Origin: Ectothiorhodospira mobilis
GTDB lineage: Bacteria > Pseudomonadota > Gammaproteobacteria > Ectothiorhodospirales > Ectothiorhodospiraceae
Assembly: GCF_900114895.1 (NCBI RefSeq)
Contig: NZ_FOUO01000001.1
Location: 248,001-312,000, forward strand
Direction: 5' to 3'
Length of the DNA: 64,000 nt
Below the pieces are notes generated by a model that saw only the letters and a program-made list of their open reading frames with translations, was not told the origin of the DNA and made no database searches. The position numbers and the translations under genes were made by a program. Positions 47,801-62,027 of the stretch are shown here, one piece after another (position 1 is the stretch's first letter; every line of letters begins with the position of its first letter).

Positions 47801-48201
47801 AACGTCTCATCAACTGGACCCTTTCGGACACCACCACGCGCGTGGTCATTCCCGTCGGTGTCAGTTATGATTCGGACGTGGACAAGGTCCGGGAGAAGCT
47901 CCTGGAGGTGGCCGCAAAGGACCCCCATGTCATGGATGATCCGGCCCCGTCCGTGTACTTCCTGCGGTTCGGGAACAGTACCCTCGATTTCGAGTTGCGG
48001 GTATATGTAAACCAGCTCAGGGACCGGCTGGACACCATCAGCGACCTCCACACGGCCATCATCAAGTGCTTCCGCCGGGAGGGGATCGAGATCGCCTTCC
48101 CGCAGATGGACCTGCACGTGCGCGACCTGGCCCAAAGCCCCGGCACGCACACGGCCCCCGGGGAGCTCCCCGGGCAAACGGGCACCCCGGACGGGGGATG
48201 A
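44815..48201 (+). CDS. Large MscS-family mechanosensitive channel (MscK/YjeP-like)
   Basis: About 1128 residues. An N-terminal signal peptide (MRRTLRLLLLPLLLPLAPML, cleavage near AAQ) is followed by a long periplasmic coiled-coil region (~25-470) rich in Glu/Gln/Leu/Arg, roughly ten membrane helices (~480-940), and the MscS pore and beta domain near the C-terminus: LGLGFGLQEVVANFVSGLIV, RPVRVGDTVTIGEYSGTV, VVVPNKNFITERLINWTLSD. This is the size and layout of MscK/MscM channels that relieve turgor on hypo-osmotic shock, sensible for a halophile. An in-frame GTG at 44767 would extend it; the ATG at 44815 puts the signal peptide first. Confidence 0.9.
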   Translation: MRRTLRLLLLPLLLPLAPMLAAQEAEPWKALDRTQWAQVRTQLAAATEALGPMLRAIDTEDAERWLAQSPEEQLAAQAEAAEGPAKPLWTQALEVERASIQRIQGALERAEAARALPRALEETSRRLQRELPPLLEPVPAERTISELEETWTQLSRQRERAALELGQRQATLEGLREQLKAQSIPLEPPRGQPEAPPASIPNPGDDPALEEARAALEAAQQRQASARLIAAQLDAQSLPPRVRALDALTRALALERNWLNARIAQVEQEINDRSSEELRALREELAWLLEREPDADSRFPEEIRSLRERFDRIARTQTRIRQLQEERARYARIEEDLRQTLANVRERLEVSGLTQALGGLFLEEQRRLRDLEELRFTVTAIEQEITESRLRGISLREALATAQPSGLEPAQAQLRSLRQQALESQLQAEQTLTAQLQQADAHLRAAIRLLDELQQILRETLLWWPSHVPVGKDWALAVPVAVVALFEPDSWKELGRALVAVTWGSPIPTLLTLLGVGALLAWGRGTPARLAELARQTEHRFTDHIRLTFRALGWSLIRALPIPTLLMATALRLQALPEAGYGVEILGTMLFSAAVWWLAGHLLLLFTRSDGVGVAHFGWPELLLHRVRRDLTWFLPAQLLLILFLALAFGHPEEAVFNVFGRLGLLAAAVLVGLLGWRLLAPPPKGARPLLEERKRRFLRLLILAAILALVLLCLGGYLLTVGELLDRIVDTAVVLGAVWLAHSLAARALILSETRLLIRRMREQRAKAAGESTAGAEGGLDLPERHLSLEDVNQQTRTLLHVITGGGVFIALFWVWSDMLPALTWLDGVTLWSRSIQVDGTEVLSRVSLQDFFMAIFLGILFTLAARNLPGLVEILLARSTRMDAAGRYTVTMLLRYLMAVIAVVSVFSLLGLRWSELQWMVAALTLGLGFGLQEVVANFVSGLIVLLERPVRVGDTVTIGEYSGTVARIRTRATTIIDWDNKEVVVPNKNFITERLINWTLSDTTTRVVIPVGVSYDSDVDKVREKLLEVAAKDPHVMDDPAPSVYFLRFGNSTLDFELRVYVNQLRDRLDTISDLHTAIIKCFRREGIEIAFPQMDLHVRDLAQSPGTHTAPGELPGQTGTPDGG

Positions 48202-48589
48202 TGCGGTCGGGCTGAACATGGGCCTACCCGCTCCCGAACCCCTGGGAACGCCATCAGTCCAATGGGGGATGCAGTGGCCCCCGCGGGGTCGGGCCGGGAT
48301 CATACCGCGCGCCCTGACCCCGCGAGCCACGGTGTGGACCCACCGGGAAGGACCCCGAAACGGGCGCATCGCGTACCTCAATCGGCGCTCGATGTGCTGG
48401 ATTGTCGCCAAAACAGTCCTTCACCCCTGGCGCTGAACGCGCTTTGGCATTAATCTCCCAAGCCCGCCGGGATGGGGCGCCTTGCCGCGGCCCCGGGGTG
48501 GGCGCGCCCGGCCCGCCCGCAGAACACCGGCGCCCCACGCCGAATCGCCGCGGACACCGGCCAGCGACCAGTAATCAGCGAGGTCAACG
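48202..48589. other. Intergenic region upstream of gltB
   Basis: About 390 bases between the channel gene and gltB. No coding or RNA gene was recognised, and no clear terminator with a T-run was seen after the channel gene. A TGGCGC...GC arrangement near 48432-48447 only loosely resembles a sigma-54 site and is not called. Confidence 0.3.
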
Positions 48590-54719
<6,130 letters not shown>

Positions 54720-54771
54720 CACCCGGCGGACCGTTCCCGATCCCTGACCGGGAGGAGCGCACTCCGCGAAG

Positions 54772-54811
54772 AAAGGCCCCCACCCGCTCCCGCGGTTGGG
54801 GGCCTTTTCAT
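54772..54811 (+). terminator. Intrinsic terminator of gltBD
   Basis: AAAGGCCCCCA (54772-54782) pairs with TGGGGGCCTTT (54797-54807) around a 14-base loop, with TTTTCATTT running through the 3' side. Classic rho-independent form after gltD. Confidence 0.88.
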
Positions 54812-54876
54812 TTGGACGCCCGCCCACGCTCGGGGGAGAATGATCCCTGCCCATCCCCATCCCGGAGGTACCCGTC

Positions 54877-55383
54877 ATGCCCAGTCCCCAAGGCAGCGTC
54901 CACGACTTCGAGGCCCTGGACATCCAGGGCCGCAACCGCCCCCTCTCGGAGTTCGCGGGCCGCGTCCTGCTCATCGTCAACGTGGCCAGCCAATGCGGCT
55001 TCACCCGCCAGTACGCCGGCCTGCAGGACCTGTACCGGCGCTTCCACGACCGGGGCTTCGAGATCCTGGCCTTTCCCTGCAACCAGTTCGGCAACCAGGA
55101 ACCCGGGGACGCGGCCCAGATCGGGGAGTTCTGCAGCACCCGCTTCGGTGTCAGCTTTCCCCTGTTCGCCAAGATCGACGTCAACGGGGATGGGGCCCAT
55201 CCCCTGTTCCGGCACCTGAAGGCGGCCGCCCCGGGGCTCATGGGCCTCAAGGGCATCAAGTGGAACTTCACCAAGTTCCTGGTGGACCGCCACGGCCGCG
55301 TCCTCCGGCGCTATGCCCCCAACACCCCGCCCGAGCAGTTGGCCGGGGACATCGAGCGGCTGCTGCAGGCCCCGGCCGACTGA
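54877..55383 (+). CDS. gpx: Glutathione peroxidase family protein
   Basis: A 168-residue thioredoxin-fold peroxidase. The active site is VASQCGFTRQYAGLQDLYRR with Cys in place of selenocysteine (~residue 38); the Gln is in LAFPCNQFGNQEPGD and the Trp in IKWNFTKFLVDRHG. It reduces hydroperoxides, most likely with thioredoxin, as other monomeric bacterial members do. GGAGG precedes the ATG at 54877. It stands alone downstream of the gltBD terminator. Confidence 0.94.
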   Translation: MPSPQGSVHDFEALDIQGRNRPLSEFAGRVLLIVNVASQCGFTRQYAGLQDLYRRFHDRGFEILAFPCNQFGNQEPGDAAQIGEFCSTRFGVSFPLFAKIDVNGDGAHPLFRHLKAAAPGLMGLKGIKWNFTKFLVDRHGRVLRRYAPNTPPEQLAGDIERLLQAPAD

Positions 55384-55403
55384 GGCCCACCCGCCCCTGG
55401 ATG

Positions 55404-55446
55404 CGCGCGCCGGGGTCCACGGGGTAGGCTTGGCATCCGGCGCGCG
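55404..55446. repeat. 10-bp perfect inverted repeat after gpx
   Basis: CGCGCGCCGG (55404-55413) and CCGGCGCGCG (55437-55446) are perfect reverse complements around 23 bases. It may serve as a hairpin at the end of the gpx transcript, though no T-run follows. Confidence 0.4.
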
Positions 55447-55453
55447 GATGCGT

Positions 55454-55474
55454 CATAGTCATAGTGGGACTATG
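55454..55474. promoter_or_regulatory. Putative operator or leader hairpin before TRAP operon
   Basis: CATAGTC-N7-GACTATG is a perfect 7-bp dyad located ~95 bases upstream of dctP, in a locally AT-richer stretch. The spacing is suitable for a dimeric regulator such as a GntR- or LysR-type protein; no regulator gene is adjacent. Confidence 0.35.
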
Positions 55475-55568
55475 AATTGCACGATCACCTCATAACGAAC
55501 CGGCGGTCGGCCCTGCCCGGGGCGGGGGACCCCGTGCGGCAGATCACCACCCAAGGGGAGTTCCATCC

Positions 55569-56678
55569 ATGTCCATGCAACGCCGTGATTTCCTCAAGAC
55601 CGGCCTGGCCGGCGGGGCCATCCTCGGTGCCCCGGCCATCGTCAAGGCACAGGAGCGCTTCAACTGGCGCATGACCACCACCTGGCCCGCCGGACTGCCC
55701 TTCTTCCAGACCGGTCCCGGCAGCGCCACGGACTTCGCCCGGCGGGTGGAGGAGATGTCCGACGGCCGCATCCGCATTCGCGTCTATTCCGGGGGCGAAC
55801 TGGTGCCCCCCTTCGAGGGCTTCGGCGCCGCCTCCTCCGGCCGCCAGGTGCAGTTGCACCACGGCTGCGCCTACTACTGGGCCGGCAAGTCCTTCGCCGC
55901 CCAGTACTTCACCTCCGTGCCCTTCGGCATGACCTTCCAGGGCCACAACGCCTGGCTCAACGAGGGGGGCGGCTATGAGCTCTACCAGGAGGTCTACGAG
56001 CCCTTCGACTTGGTGCCCCTGGTGGTGGGCTGTACCGGGGTGCAGCCCATGGGCTGGTTCCGTGAACCGGTGGAGAGCCTCAAGGACTTCCAGGGCCTGA
56101 ACATCCGCATGCCCGGTCTGGCGGGCGAGATCTACAATGGCATTGGCGCCAACGCCCGCCTGCTGCCCGGCGGGGAGCTCTTCGCCGCCCTGGAACGCGG
56201 GGCCATCGACGCCGCGGAATGGGTGGGACCCTATTCCGACCGGGAGCTGGGCCTGCACCGGGCCGCCAAGTACTACTATTCCTCCGGCTGGCACGAGGCG
56301 GCCACCAGCACCGAGGTGGTGATCAACCGCCGCGTCTGGGACTCCCTGCCCAAGGACCTGCAGGCCATCGTGCGCAACGCCGCCGCGGCCTGCAACATCA
56401 CCTCCCACATGTGGCTGGAGGCGCACAACGCCGACGCCCTGGACGACCTGGTGAACAATCACGGGGTGCAGTTCGGCCCCGTACCCGACGACGTCATCCA
56501 GGCCCTGCTGGAGGCCACCAAGGACATCCTCAGCGACAAGGCGGCGGAGGATCCCCTGGTACGCCGGGTCCACGAGAGCTACTTCCGCTTCAAGGCCCGC
56601 CACGACCGCTGGCAGGCCAACTCGGAGACCATGTTCCAGACCCAGATCCGGGATCTGGGTCACAAGATCCTCACCTGA
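55569..56678 (+). CDS. dctP: TRAP transporter substrate-binding protein (TakP/DctP type)
   Basis: A 369-residue periplasmic protein with a twin-arginine signal (MSMQRRDFLKTGLAGGAILG, cleavage after VKAQ), so it is exported folded by Tat. The mature part, beginning with RFNWRMTTTWPAG and including ARRVEEMSDGRIRIRVYSGG, resembles the TakP/monocarboxylate 2-oxoacid-binding group of TRAP proteins, for which pyruvate, lactate or other 2-oxoacids are known ligands. First gene of the TRAP operon. Substrate is inferred from the family. Confidence 0.92.
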   Translation: MSMQRRDFLKTGLAGGAILGAPAIVKAQERFNWRMTTTWPAGLPFFQTGPGSATDFARRVEEMSDGRIRIRVYSGGELVPPFEGFGAASSGRQVQLHHGCAYYWAGKSFAAQYFTSVPFGMTFQGHNAWLNEGGGYELYQEVYEPFDLVPLVVGCTGVQPMGWFREPVESLKDFQGLNIRMPGLAGEIYNGIGANARLLPGGELFAALERGAIDAAEWVGPYSDRELGLHRAAKYYYSSGWHEAATSTEVVINRRVWDSLPKDLQAIVRNAAAACNITSHMWLEAHNADALDDLVNNHGVQFGPVPDDVIQALLEATKDILSDKAAEDPLVRRVHESYFRFKARHDRWQANSETMFQTQIRDLGHKILT

Positions 56679-56819
56679 CCCCACACCACCCGGCCCCATC
56701 CATCCGCCCCGGCCTGCCGGGGCGGACACCCTCCCCCGTTGCCACACCGCAGGCTCCCTGGGCGAGGGGCTCACCGGGGCCGGACAAGCCCATCCTGATC
56801 GCCGATACCAGAGTCTCCC

Positions 56820-57377
56820 ATGCCCAGACCCTTGCTCCGTATCGAACGTACCCTGGACCGGGTCACCCGCTTCGCCGGGGGGATCTCGGCCGTCGCCATG
56901 GCGGCCATGATCCTGCTGGTCTTTGGCAACATGGTGGCCCGCTACCTCTTTGGCATGGGCGCGGTATGGCTGCAGGAACTGGAATGGTACCTGCTCGCCC
57001 TCACCGCCATGACCGGCATCAGCTACGCCATGCGCAGCGACGAACACGTGCGCGTGGATGTCTTCTCCCATCGCCTGAGCCGCACCGGCCGGCTCTGGCT
57101 GGATTTTTTCACCATGCTGGCCGTGGCCCTGCCGGTATCGGGGCTGATCCTCTACTACACCTGGCCCTTTGTGGTGACCTCCTACCGACTGGGGGAGACC
57201 ACCCCCAACGCCAACGGCATGCCCTGGTTGTTCCTGCCCAAAGCGATGATCCTGGTGGGCTTCGTCTTCATCGTCCTGGAGGCCCTGCGCCAGGTCCTGA
57301 GCAAGGGCCGCCGCCTGGTGTTCCACTACCGCCGCCGTGGCGGCCATGCCGAAGGAGGCCCGCGCCATGCCGCTTGA
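56820..57377 (+). CDS. dctQ: TRAP transporter small permease
   Basis: A 185-residue four-helix membrane protein of the DctQ family (GGISAVAMAAMILLVFGNMV, VWLQELEWYLLALTAMTGIS, the typical EHVRVDVFSHRLS loop). It pairs with DctM to form the ion-driven transporter. The C-terminus is strongly basic (KGRRLVFHYRRRGGH). It overlaps dctM by 11 bases. Confidence 0.93.
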   Translation: MPRPLLRIERTLDRVTRFAGGISAVAMAAMILLVFGNMVARYLFGMGAVWLQELEWYLLALTAMTGISYAMRSDEHVRVDVFSHRLSRTGRLWLDFFTMLAVALPVSGLILYYTWPFVVTSYRLGETTPNANGMPWLFLPKAMILVGFVFIVLEALRQVLSKGRRLVFHYRRRGGHAEGGPRHAA

Positions 57378-58692
57378 AACCATCGCCCTGATGATGGTGG
57401 TCGCCTTTTTCGTCCTGGTGCTCACCGGGATGCCGGTGGCCTTCGCCATCGCCGCCGTGGGGTTTGTCTTCGGCTTCATCGGCTTCGACGGCTGGCTGTT
57501 TGAACTCTTGCCGTCCCGCATCTTCGGTTCCATCACCAACTACACCCTGCTGGCCATCCCCCTGTTCGTGTTCATGGGGGTGATGCTGGACAAGACCCGG
57601 GTGGCCCACCGCATGCTGGAGGTCATCGGCCATGCCAGCGGCGCCCTGCCCGGGGGCATGGCCCTGGCGGTGATCCTGGTGGGGGTGCTCATGGGGGCGG
57701 CCACGGGCATCGTGGGGGCCGCCATCGTCACCCTCACCCTCATGGCCCTGCCCACCCTGCTGCGGCGCGGCTACAAACCCACGGTGGCCTGCGGCACCAT
57801 CTGCGCCTCGGGCACCCTGGGGCAGATCATCCCCCCCAGCCTGGTGCTGCTGGTGCTGGCGGACACCATGAACCTGTCCGTGGGCAGCCTCTTCGCCGCC
57901 GCCCTGATCCCCGGCCTGCTGCTGGCGGGGATGTACGTGGTCTACCTGCTGATCCTGGCCTGGTTCAATTCCGCCGATGTCCCCGCCCTGGACGCCAAGG
58001 AGCGGGCGGCCATGAGCACCGGGCAGCTGATCCGTGACCTGTTCACCTCCGTGCTCCCCCCCCTGGGGCTGGTGCTGGCGGTCCTTGGGGCCATCATCGG
58101 CGGCATCGCCGCCCCCACGGAGGCGGCCGCCGTGGGCGCCGTGGGCGCCGCGGTCCTGGCGGCCCTCATGGGGCGCCTCTCCCGCCCGGTACTGGTGGAC
58201 GCCCTGACCACCTCCGTGCGCATCAACGCCATGGTCTTCTTCGTGCTCATCGCCAGCCAGGTGTTCGCCCTGGCCTTCCGGGGCCTGGACGGGGAATTCC
58301 TGGTGGAAGCGGTGGTGGACTGGATCCCGGGCGGGGCCTACGGGACCCTGATGTTCATGATGCTGCTGATCTTCCTGCTGGGATTCTTCCTGGAGTGGAT
58401 CCAGATCACCTACATCGTGGTCCCCCTGTTCATGCCCTTCTTCGCCGCAAACCCGGAATTCTCCCCGGTATGGCTGGCCATCCTCGTGGCCATGAACCTG
58501 CAGACCTCCTTCCTGACCCCCCCCTTTGGCTGGTCCCTGATCTTCATGAAGGGCGTGGCCCCGCCGGAGATCCGTACGGTGGAGATCTACAAGGGCGCGG
58601 TCCCCTTCGTGCTCATCCAGTTGCTGGCCCTGGGGCTGATCATCACCTTCCCGGGCATCGCCCTGTGGCTCCCGGAGGCCATCGGCTGGTAA
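57367..58692 (+). CDS. dctM: TRAP transporter large permease
   Basis: A 441-residue membrane protein with about twelve helices and typical DctM segments: LTGMPVAFAIAAVGFVFGFI, TNYTLLAIPLFVFMGVMLDK, GTLGQIIPPSLVLLVLAD and FLTPPFGWSLIFMKGVAPPE. It carries the substrate across the inner membrane with Na+ or H+. The ATG at 57367 has GGAGG nine bases upstream; an in-frame GTG at 57337 would extend it without support. Confidence 0.94.
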   Translation: MPLETIALMMVVAFFVLVLTGMPVAFAIAAVGFVFGFIGFDGWLFELLPSRIFGSITNYTLLAIPLFVFMGVMLDKTRVAHRMLEVIGHASGALPGGMALAVILVGVLMGAATGIVGAAIVTLTLMALPTLLRRGYKPTVACGTICASGTLGQIIPPSLVLLVLADTMNLSVGSLFAAALIPGLLLAGMYVVYLLILAWFNSADVPALDAKERAAMSTGQLIRDLFTSVLPPLGLVLAVLGAIIGGIAAPTEAAAVGAVGAAVLAALMGRLSRPVLVDALTTSVRINAMVFFVLIASQVFALAFRGLDGEFLVEAVVDWIPGGAYGTLMFMMLLIFLLGFFLEWIQITYIVVPLFMPFFAANPEFSPVWLAILVAMNLQTSFLTPPFGWSLIFMKGVAPPEIRTVEIYKGAVPFVLIQLLALGLIITFPGIALWLPEAIGW

Positions 58693-58754
58693 GAAGCGAG
58701 CCGGGGAAGGATGAGGGATACACGGCGCCCCGGTGCGGGAGGATGCGCAGATGC

Positions 58755-58863
58755 GCCGCCGGGTGGCCCTTGCGGAGCCGGGTGTCGACCGCAGGGATGC
58801 GGTCGTACCAGCCTCCAGGGATGGATACACGGCGTCCCGGCGCAGCAAGGGCCACCCGGCGGC
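58755..58863. repeat. Structured intergenic repeat, second full copy
   Basis: Left arm 58755-58782 and right arm 58836-58863 are reverse complements at 26 of 28 positions. Inside are the perfect hairpin GACCGC-AGGGAT-GCGGTC (58787-58804) and the core AGCCTCCAGGGATGGATACA followed by CGGCGTCCC. The core and loop match the copy at 43606-43707, but the arms are unrelated in sequence. A partial core (GGGATACACGGCGCCCC) lies just upstream at ~58716-58732. It sits between dctM and the convergent TauE gene. Confidence 0.75.
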
Positions 58864-58901
58864 AGGCAACACCCGGCACCAACCGCCCGTACCGCACCCC
58901 T

Positions 58902-59654
58902 TCAGTCGAGGAAGAAGATCAGCGTGGTCACCGCCCCCACCAGGACGATGCCATGGTGCAGGACCCGCGGCGGCAGCCATCGCCCCAGACGCGCCCCCGC
59001 CAGGCCCCCCAGGACGGCCGCCAGTGCCATGGGCGGGAACTGCGCCCAGGACACTGCCCCACCCAGGGCATAGATCACGACGGCGATCAGCGTCAGCACT
59101 GCCGACAGCAGATTCTTCAGGCCGTTGGCCGCATTCAGATCCTCCACCCCCAGCAAGCGGAAGGCGGCCAGCATGACGATCCCCATGCCGCCATTGAAAT
59201 AACCCCCATAGCCACACACCCCCAGGACCGCCGCGCGCCCCCAGCCCCCCGGCCGGCCAGGACGGCGCGCCGGGGCGCGGTTCAACCGCGGGCCCAGGGC
59301 GAACAGCAACGTGGCCGCCAGCAGCAACCAGGGCACGATGATGCCGAAGGCCGCATCGGAGGTGGCCAGCAGCAAGAACGCCCCCAGGGCCCCGCCCACA
59401 CCCCCCAACAGGATCACACCCACCAGGGTGAGACCCGCCGGGGCCCGGATCAGATCCCGGCAGGCCCATGCGCTGGCCAGGTACCCCGGCAGCAGCGCCG
59501 CCGTGCCCGTGGCATTGGCCGCCACCGGGGGCACACCGGTAAACACCAGGGCCGGCAGGGTGAGAAAACTCCCGCCCCCCGCCAGGGCGTTGAGTACGCC
59601 GGCCAGGAAGGCAGCGATGATGAGCAGGCTCAGGCTAACGGGTTCCAGCGGCAT
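58902..59654 (-). CDS. Sulfite exporter TauE/SafE family permease
   Basis: A 250-residue membrane protein with eight helices of the TSUP family. Characteristic segments are FLAGVLNALAGGGSFLTLPA near the N-terminus and the repeat-related YGGYFNGGMGIVMLAAFRLL in the second half. Family members move sulfite, sulfonates or other sulfur/organic anions; in a sulfur-oxidising host sulfite export is plausible but not shown. The ATG at 59654, with GGAG eight bases upstream, lies within the end of the hydrolase gene (20-base overlap). Confidence 0.88.
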   Translation of the reverse strand: MPLEPVSLSLLIIAAFLAGVLNALAGGGSFLTLPALVFTGVPPVAANATGTAALLPGYLASAWACRDLIRAPAGLTLVGVILLGGVGGALGAFLLLATSDAAFGIIVPWLLLAATLLFALGPRLNRAPARRPGRPGGWGRAAVLGVCGYGGYFNGGMGIVMLAAFRLLGVEDLNAANGLKNLLSAVLTLIAVVIYALGGAVSWAQFPPMALAAVLGGLAGARLGRWLPPRVLHHGIVLVGAVTTLIFFLD

Positions 59655-60540
59655 GGGAGGACTCCGGTGGGTGCATCTCACCGCCGCACCCCCCATGGGC
59701 ATGCAGCCAGCGCAGGATCGCCTCCCCATGGGCGGCGAACCCCTCGGGATCATTATGCCCCACGCCGAGGAGCCCCATCAGCCGCGTCCCTGGCCGGGCA
59801 CGGGCCAGGACACGGCCATGCCAGGGGGGCACCACCGTATCCTCCAGACCATGGACCAGCAGTACCGGAACCCGGATGCGGGCAATGGTGGTGCGCGGGG
59901 CGATGGCATCGAAACGATGGCCGATGAACCATTCCACCGCCCGCTTGATGAACCAGCCCATGGGCCAAACGGGGATGCCCCGCTGCCGCAGCCACTGATC
60001 CATTACCGGTTCCGGGTGGGAGAAGGCGGCCAGACTGATCACGGCGCGCAGGTCCGGGGTGCGCGAGGCGGCCAGCAGCGCCGCGCCCGCCCCCACGGAA
60101 TGGCCCAGGAGGATGAAATTCCCCCATCCCCGGCCCCGCAGATCCGCCAGTACCGCCTCCGCATCCTCGGCGAAACGCGGCAGGGAGGCGAAACCATCAT
60201 CCTCGCTGCGGCCATGGCAACGGGCATCGAAGACCACGGCATTCAACCCCCACTCCAGGATCCGGGGCACCATGAACAACAGATGGGACCCGTTGGCCCC
60301 CCAACCATGCACCATCACCACCACCGGTGCCCCGGGATGGGGCAGATGATAACGGGCATACAACCGCCGCCCATGACGGCCTGGCACCCAGACCGGGTCG
60401 CCATGCAGCCCCAGACGCTCCGGGGCATCCACCCATTCCCGGTGACGGATGCGGAAGGCCCGCAGCAGCCAGCTCCGCAGCCCGATCCCAAGGAGGATGA
60501 ACACCGCCATCATCGCAAGGATCATCCAGCCCCAGTTCAT
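59635..60540 (-). CDS. Membrane-anchored alpha/beta hydrolase
   Basis: A 301-residue protein with an N-terminal membrane helix (MNWGWMILAMMAVFILLGIG) and an alpha/beta hydrolase domain: VVVMVHGWGANGSH (oxyanion region), nucleophile elbow LLGHSVGAGAAL, VHGLEDTVVPPWHGR (acid) and VGHNDPEGF (catalytic His). The family includes BAAT/YqkD-like esterases; the substrate is unknown. It overlaps the downstream TauE/SafE gene, suggesting co-expression. Confidence 0.87.
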   Translation of the reverse strand: MNWGWMILAMMAVFILLGIGLRSWLLRAFRIRHREWVDAPERLGLHGDPVWVPGRHGRRLYARYHLPHPGAPVVVMVHGWGANGSHLLFMVPRILEWGLNAVVFDARCHGRSEDDGFASLPRFAEDAEAVLADLRGRGWGNFILLGHSVGAGAALLAASRTPDLRAVISLAAFSHPEPVMDQWLRQRGIPVWPMGWFIKRAVEWFIGHRFDAIAPRTTIARIRVPVLLVHGLEDTVVPPWHGRVLARARPGTRLMGLLGVGHNDPEGFAAHGEAILRWLHAHGGCGGEMHPPESSHAAGTR

Positions 60541-60968
60541 CCCGCTTCCATCCCTTTACTCCCCATACCATCCGGCGGTCTGCGCTCGATGCCGTTTACC
60601 CTCAACCCGGGACGGCGATCACGCCATCCCGCAGCCGGCGCGTGAAGGGTACACGCCGCGCCGCGGCAATGGTAATCTAACCCTATCAGCCCAGGCGTCA
60701 TCCCCCCTGATGGGGACGGGCCCCATAACCGCCCCTTCTCCCCCGATACAAAGGGGCCCCCGGCCGGGCCGCCCGCCGTTCCAACGCGGGCCACACATCC
60801 ATCCAAGCATCCGTGGAGGACGCCGCCAAAGGCCCCTGCCCGTGGACCCGGATCCCCGATCCGCCGGCTTACGGACCGGTCTGCGGCCCATTCCGATGCG
60901 GTCATGCGGCGCCCACCCGGGCGCGGGCTGCAGTACCTGGAACCATACCCGTTGTACGGAATGAACCG
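60541..60968. other. Intergenic region between hydrolase and DsbA-like genes
   Basis: About 430 bases in a divergent arrangement. It includes a small perfect hairpin ATGGGG-ACGGG-CCCCAT (60710-60726). Around 60640-60660 the minus strand weakly resembles the core of the structured repeat. No promoter can be assigned and no coding region is supported. Confidence 0.3.
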
Positions 60969-61622
60969 ATGCCCCTGACACGACGCCGCTTCAACCAATC
61001 GCTCCTCGCTGGGCTCGGGACGCTGGCCTCTCCGGGTCTGCTCGCCGCCCTGGTGGAGGGTCAGGACTGGGCGCGGCTGCAACACCCGCTCTCCCCCCCC
61101 TCCGAAGGCCCCATCGAAGTACTGGAATTCTTCTCCTACGGTTGCCCCCATTGCGGCCGCCTCAACCAGGTGCTGCCCCCGTGGCTGGAACGGCTGCCGC
61201 AGGATGTGACCTTCCGGCGTGTGCCCGTCACCTTCGGCCGTTCCAGCTGGGAGACCCTGGCCCGGCTCTACTACACCCTGAAGGCCACCGGCCACCTGGA
61301 GGACCTGGACGCCGCGGTGTTCACGGCGCTGCATGAAGAGGAGCGCCCGCTGTTCCAAGAGGCGGAGCTCAAGGCCTGGGTGGAGGCGCAAGGGGTGGAT
61401 GCGGCGGAATTCGAGGCCGTGTTCCATTCCGCCTCCGTACGCGCGCAGGTATCCCGGGGCGATCGCCTGCAGTCCCGGCTGGGGATTCGCAGCGTACCCG
61501 GCCTGGTGGTGGACGGGCGCTACCGGGTCCTGGGACGCCGCGCCACCCGCTACGAGGATCTGCTGGAGATCACGGACGGCCTCATCCGCCGCGCCCGTAG
61601 CCACCGAGGGAACGGGGGCTGA
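60969..61622 (+). CDS. DsbA-like thiol:disulfide oxidoreductase
   Basis: A 217-residue exported thioredoxin-fold protein. The N-terminus has an RRR-F twin-arginine-like signal (MPLTRRRFNQSLLAGLGTLA), followed by FFSYGCPHCGRLNQ with the CPHC active site of DsbA and a cis-proline loop SVPGLVVDGRYR. DsbA introduces disulfides into periplasmic proteins. A helical insertion lies between these motifs, as in DsbA. The ATG at 60969 gives the signal sequence; upstream extensions lack it. Confidence 0.9.
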   Translation: MPLTRRRFNQSLLAGLGTLASPGLLAALVEGQDWARLQHPLSPPSEGPIEVLEFFSYGCPHCGRLNQVLPPWLERLPQDVTFRRVPVTFGRSSWETLARLYYTLKATGHLEDLDAAVFTALHEEERPLFQEAELKAWVEAQGVDAAEFEAVFHSASVRAQVSRGDRLQSRLGIRSVPGLVVDGRYRVLGRRATRYEDLLEITDGLIRRARSHRGNGG

Positions 61623-61715
61623 CCCCTATACCGGACATACCGCCGCACGCACGCACCGGCGCGTGCGGGTTTCGTTCTCACCATCCGTTGCACAACCACA
61701 CATGACACGATTGCC

Positions 61716-62027
61716 ATGACAGACGCCCAATCCACATCCCCACGCCGACGGCTGCAGACCCTTTTGGCCATTCCCGAGAGCGAACGCACCGAGGAACAGT
61801 GGGACGAGATCAATGAACTGGAGATCTCGCTGGCCCCGGTGAATCAGAAGGACGCCCCGGAACCGGGGCCGCGCAAGGCGACGGCCCAGGCATCCCGTGG
61901 CGCGGCGCGCCAGCCCCGCTCGGCTGGAAACGGCCGCCGCAAGGGGGTGGGCAAGAAGATGCCCCCCGGGGCCAAGGGAGGCAACAATAAGGCGGGGGCA
62001 TCCCGTCGCGGCGTCACCGAGCCGTGA
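61716..62027 (+). CDS. Small basic, low-complexity protein of unknown function
   Basis: A 103-residue protein. The first ~40 residues are ordered-looking and acidic (LLAIPESERTEEQWDEINEL); the rest is Ala/Gly/Arg/Lys-rich and probably disordered (NGRRKGVGKKMPPGAKGGNN). No membrane segment and no known domain is recognised; the basic tail suggests nucleic-acid or ribosome contact. The ribosome site is weak. Its end overlaps the convergent DUF3581 gene by 14 bases, so expression is uncertain. Confidence 0.6.
   Translation: MTDAQSTSPRRRLQTLLAIPESERTEEQWDEINELEISLAPVNQKDAPEPGPRKATAQASRGAARQPRSAGNGRRKGVGKKMPPGAKGGNNKAGASRRGVTEP

Noticed and set aside
48432-48447. Sigma-54-like -24/-12 element upstream of gltB
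   Set aside because: Only the GG and GC dinucleotides match; the rest of the consensus is absent.
60640-60670. Third diverged copy of the structured repeat
   Set aside because: Similarity is limited to a short GTGTACCCTTC-like stretch on the minus strand; there is no conserved loop and no paired arms.
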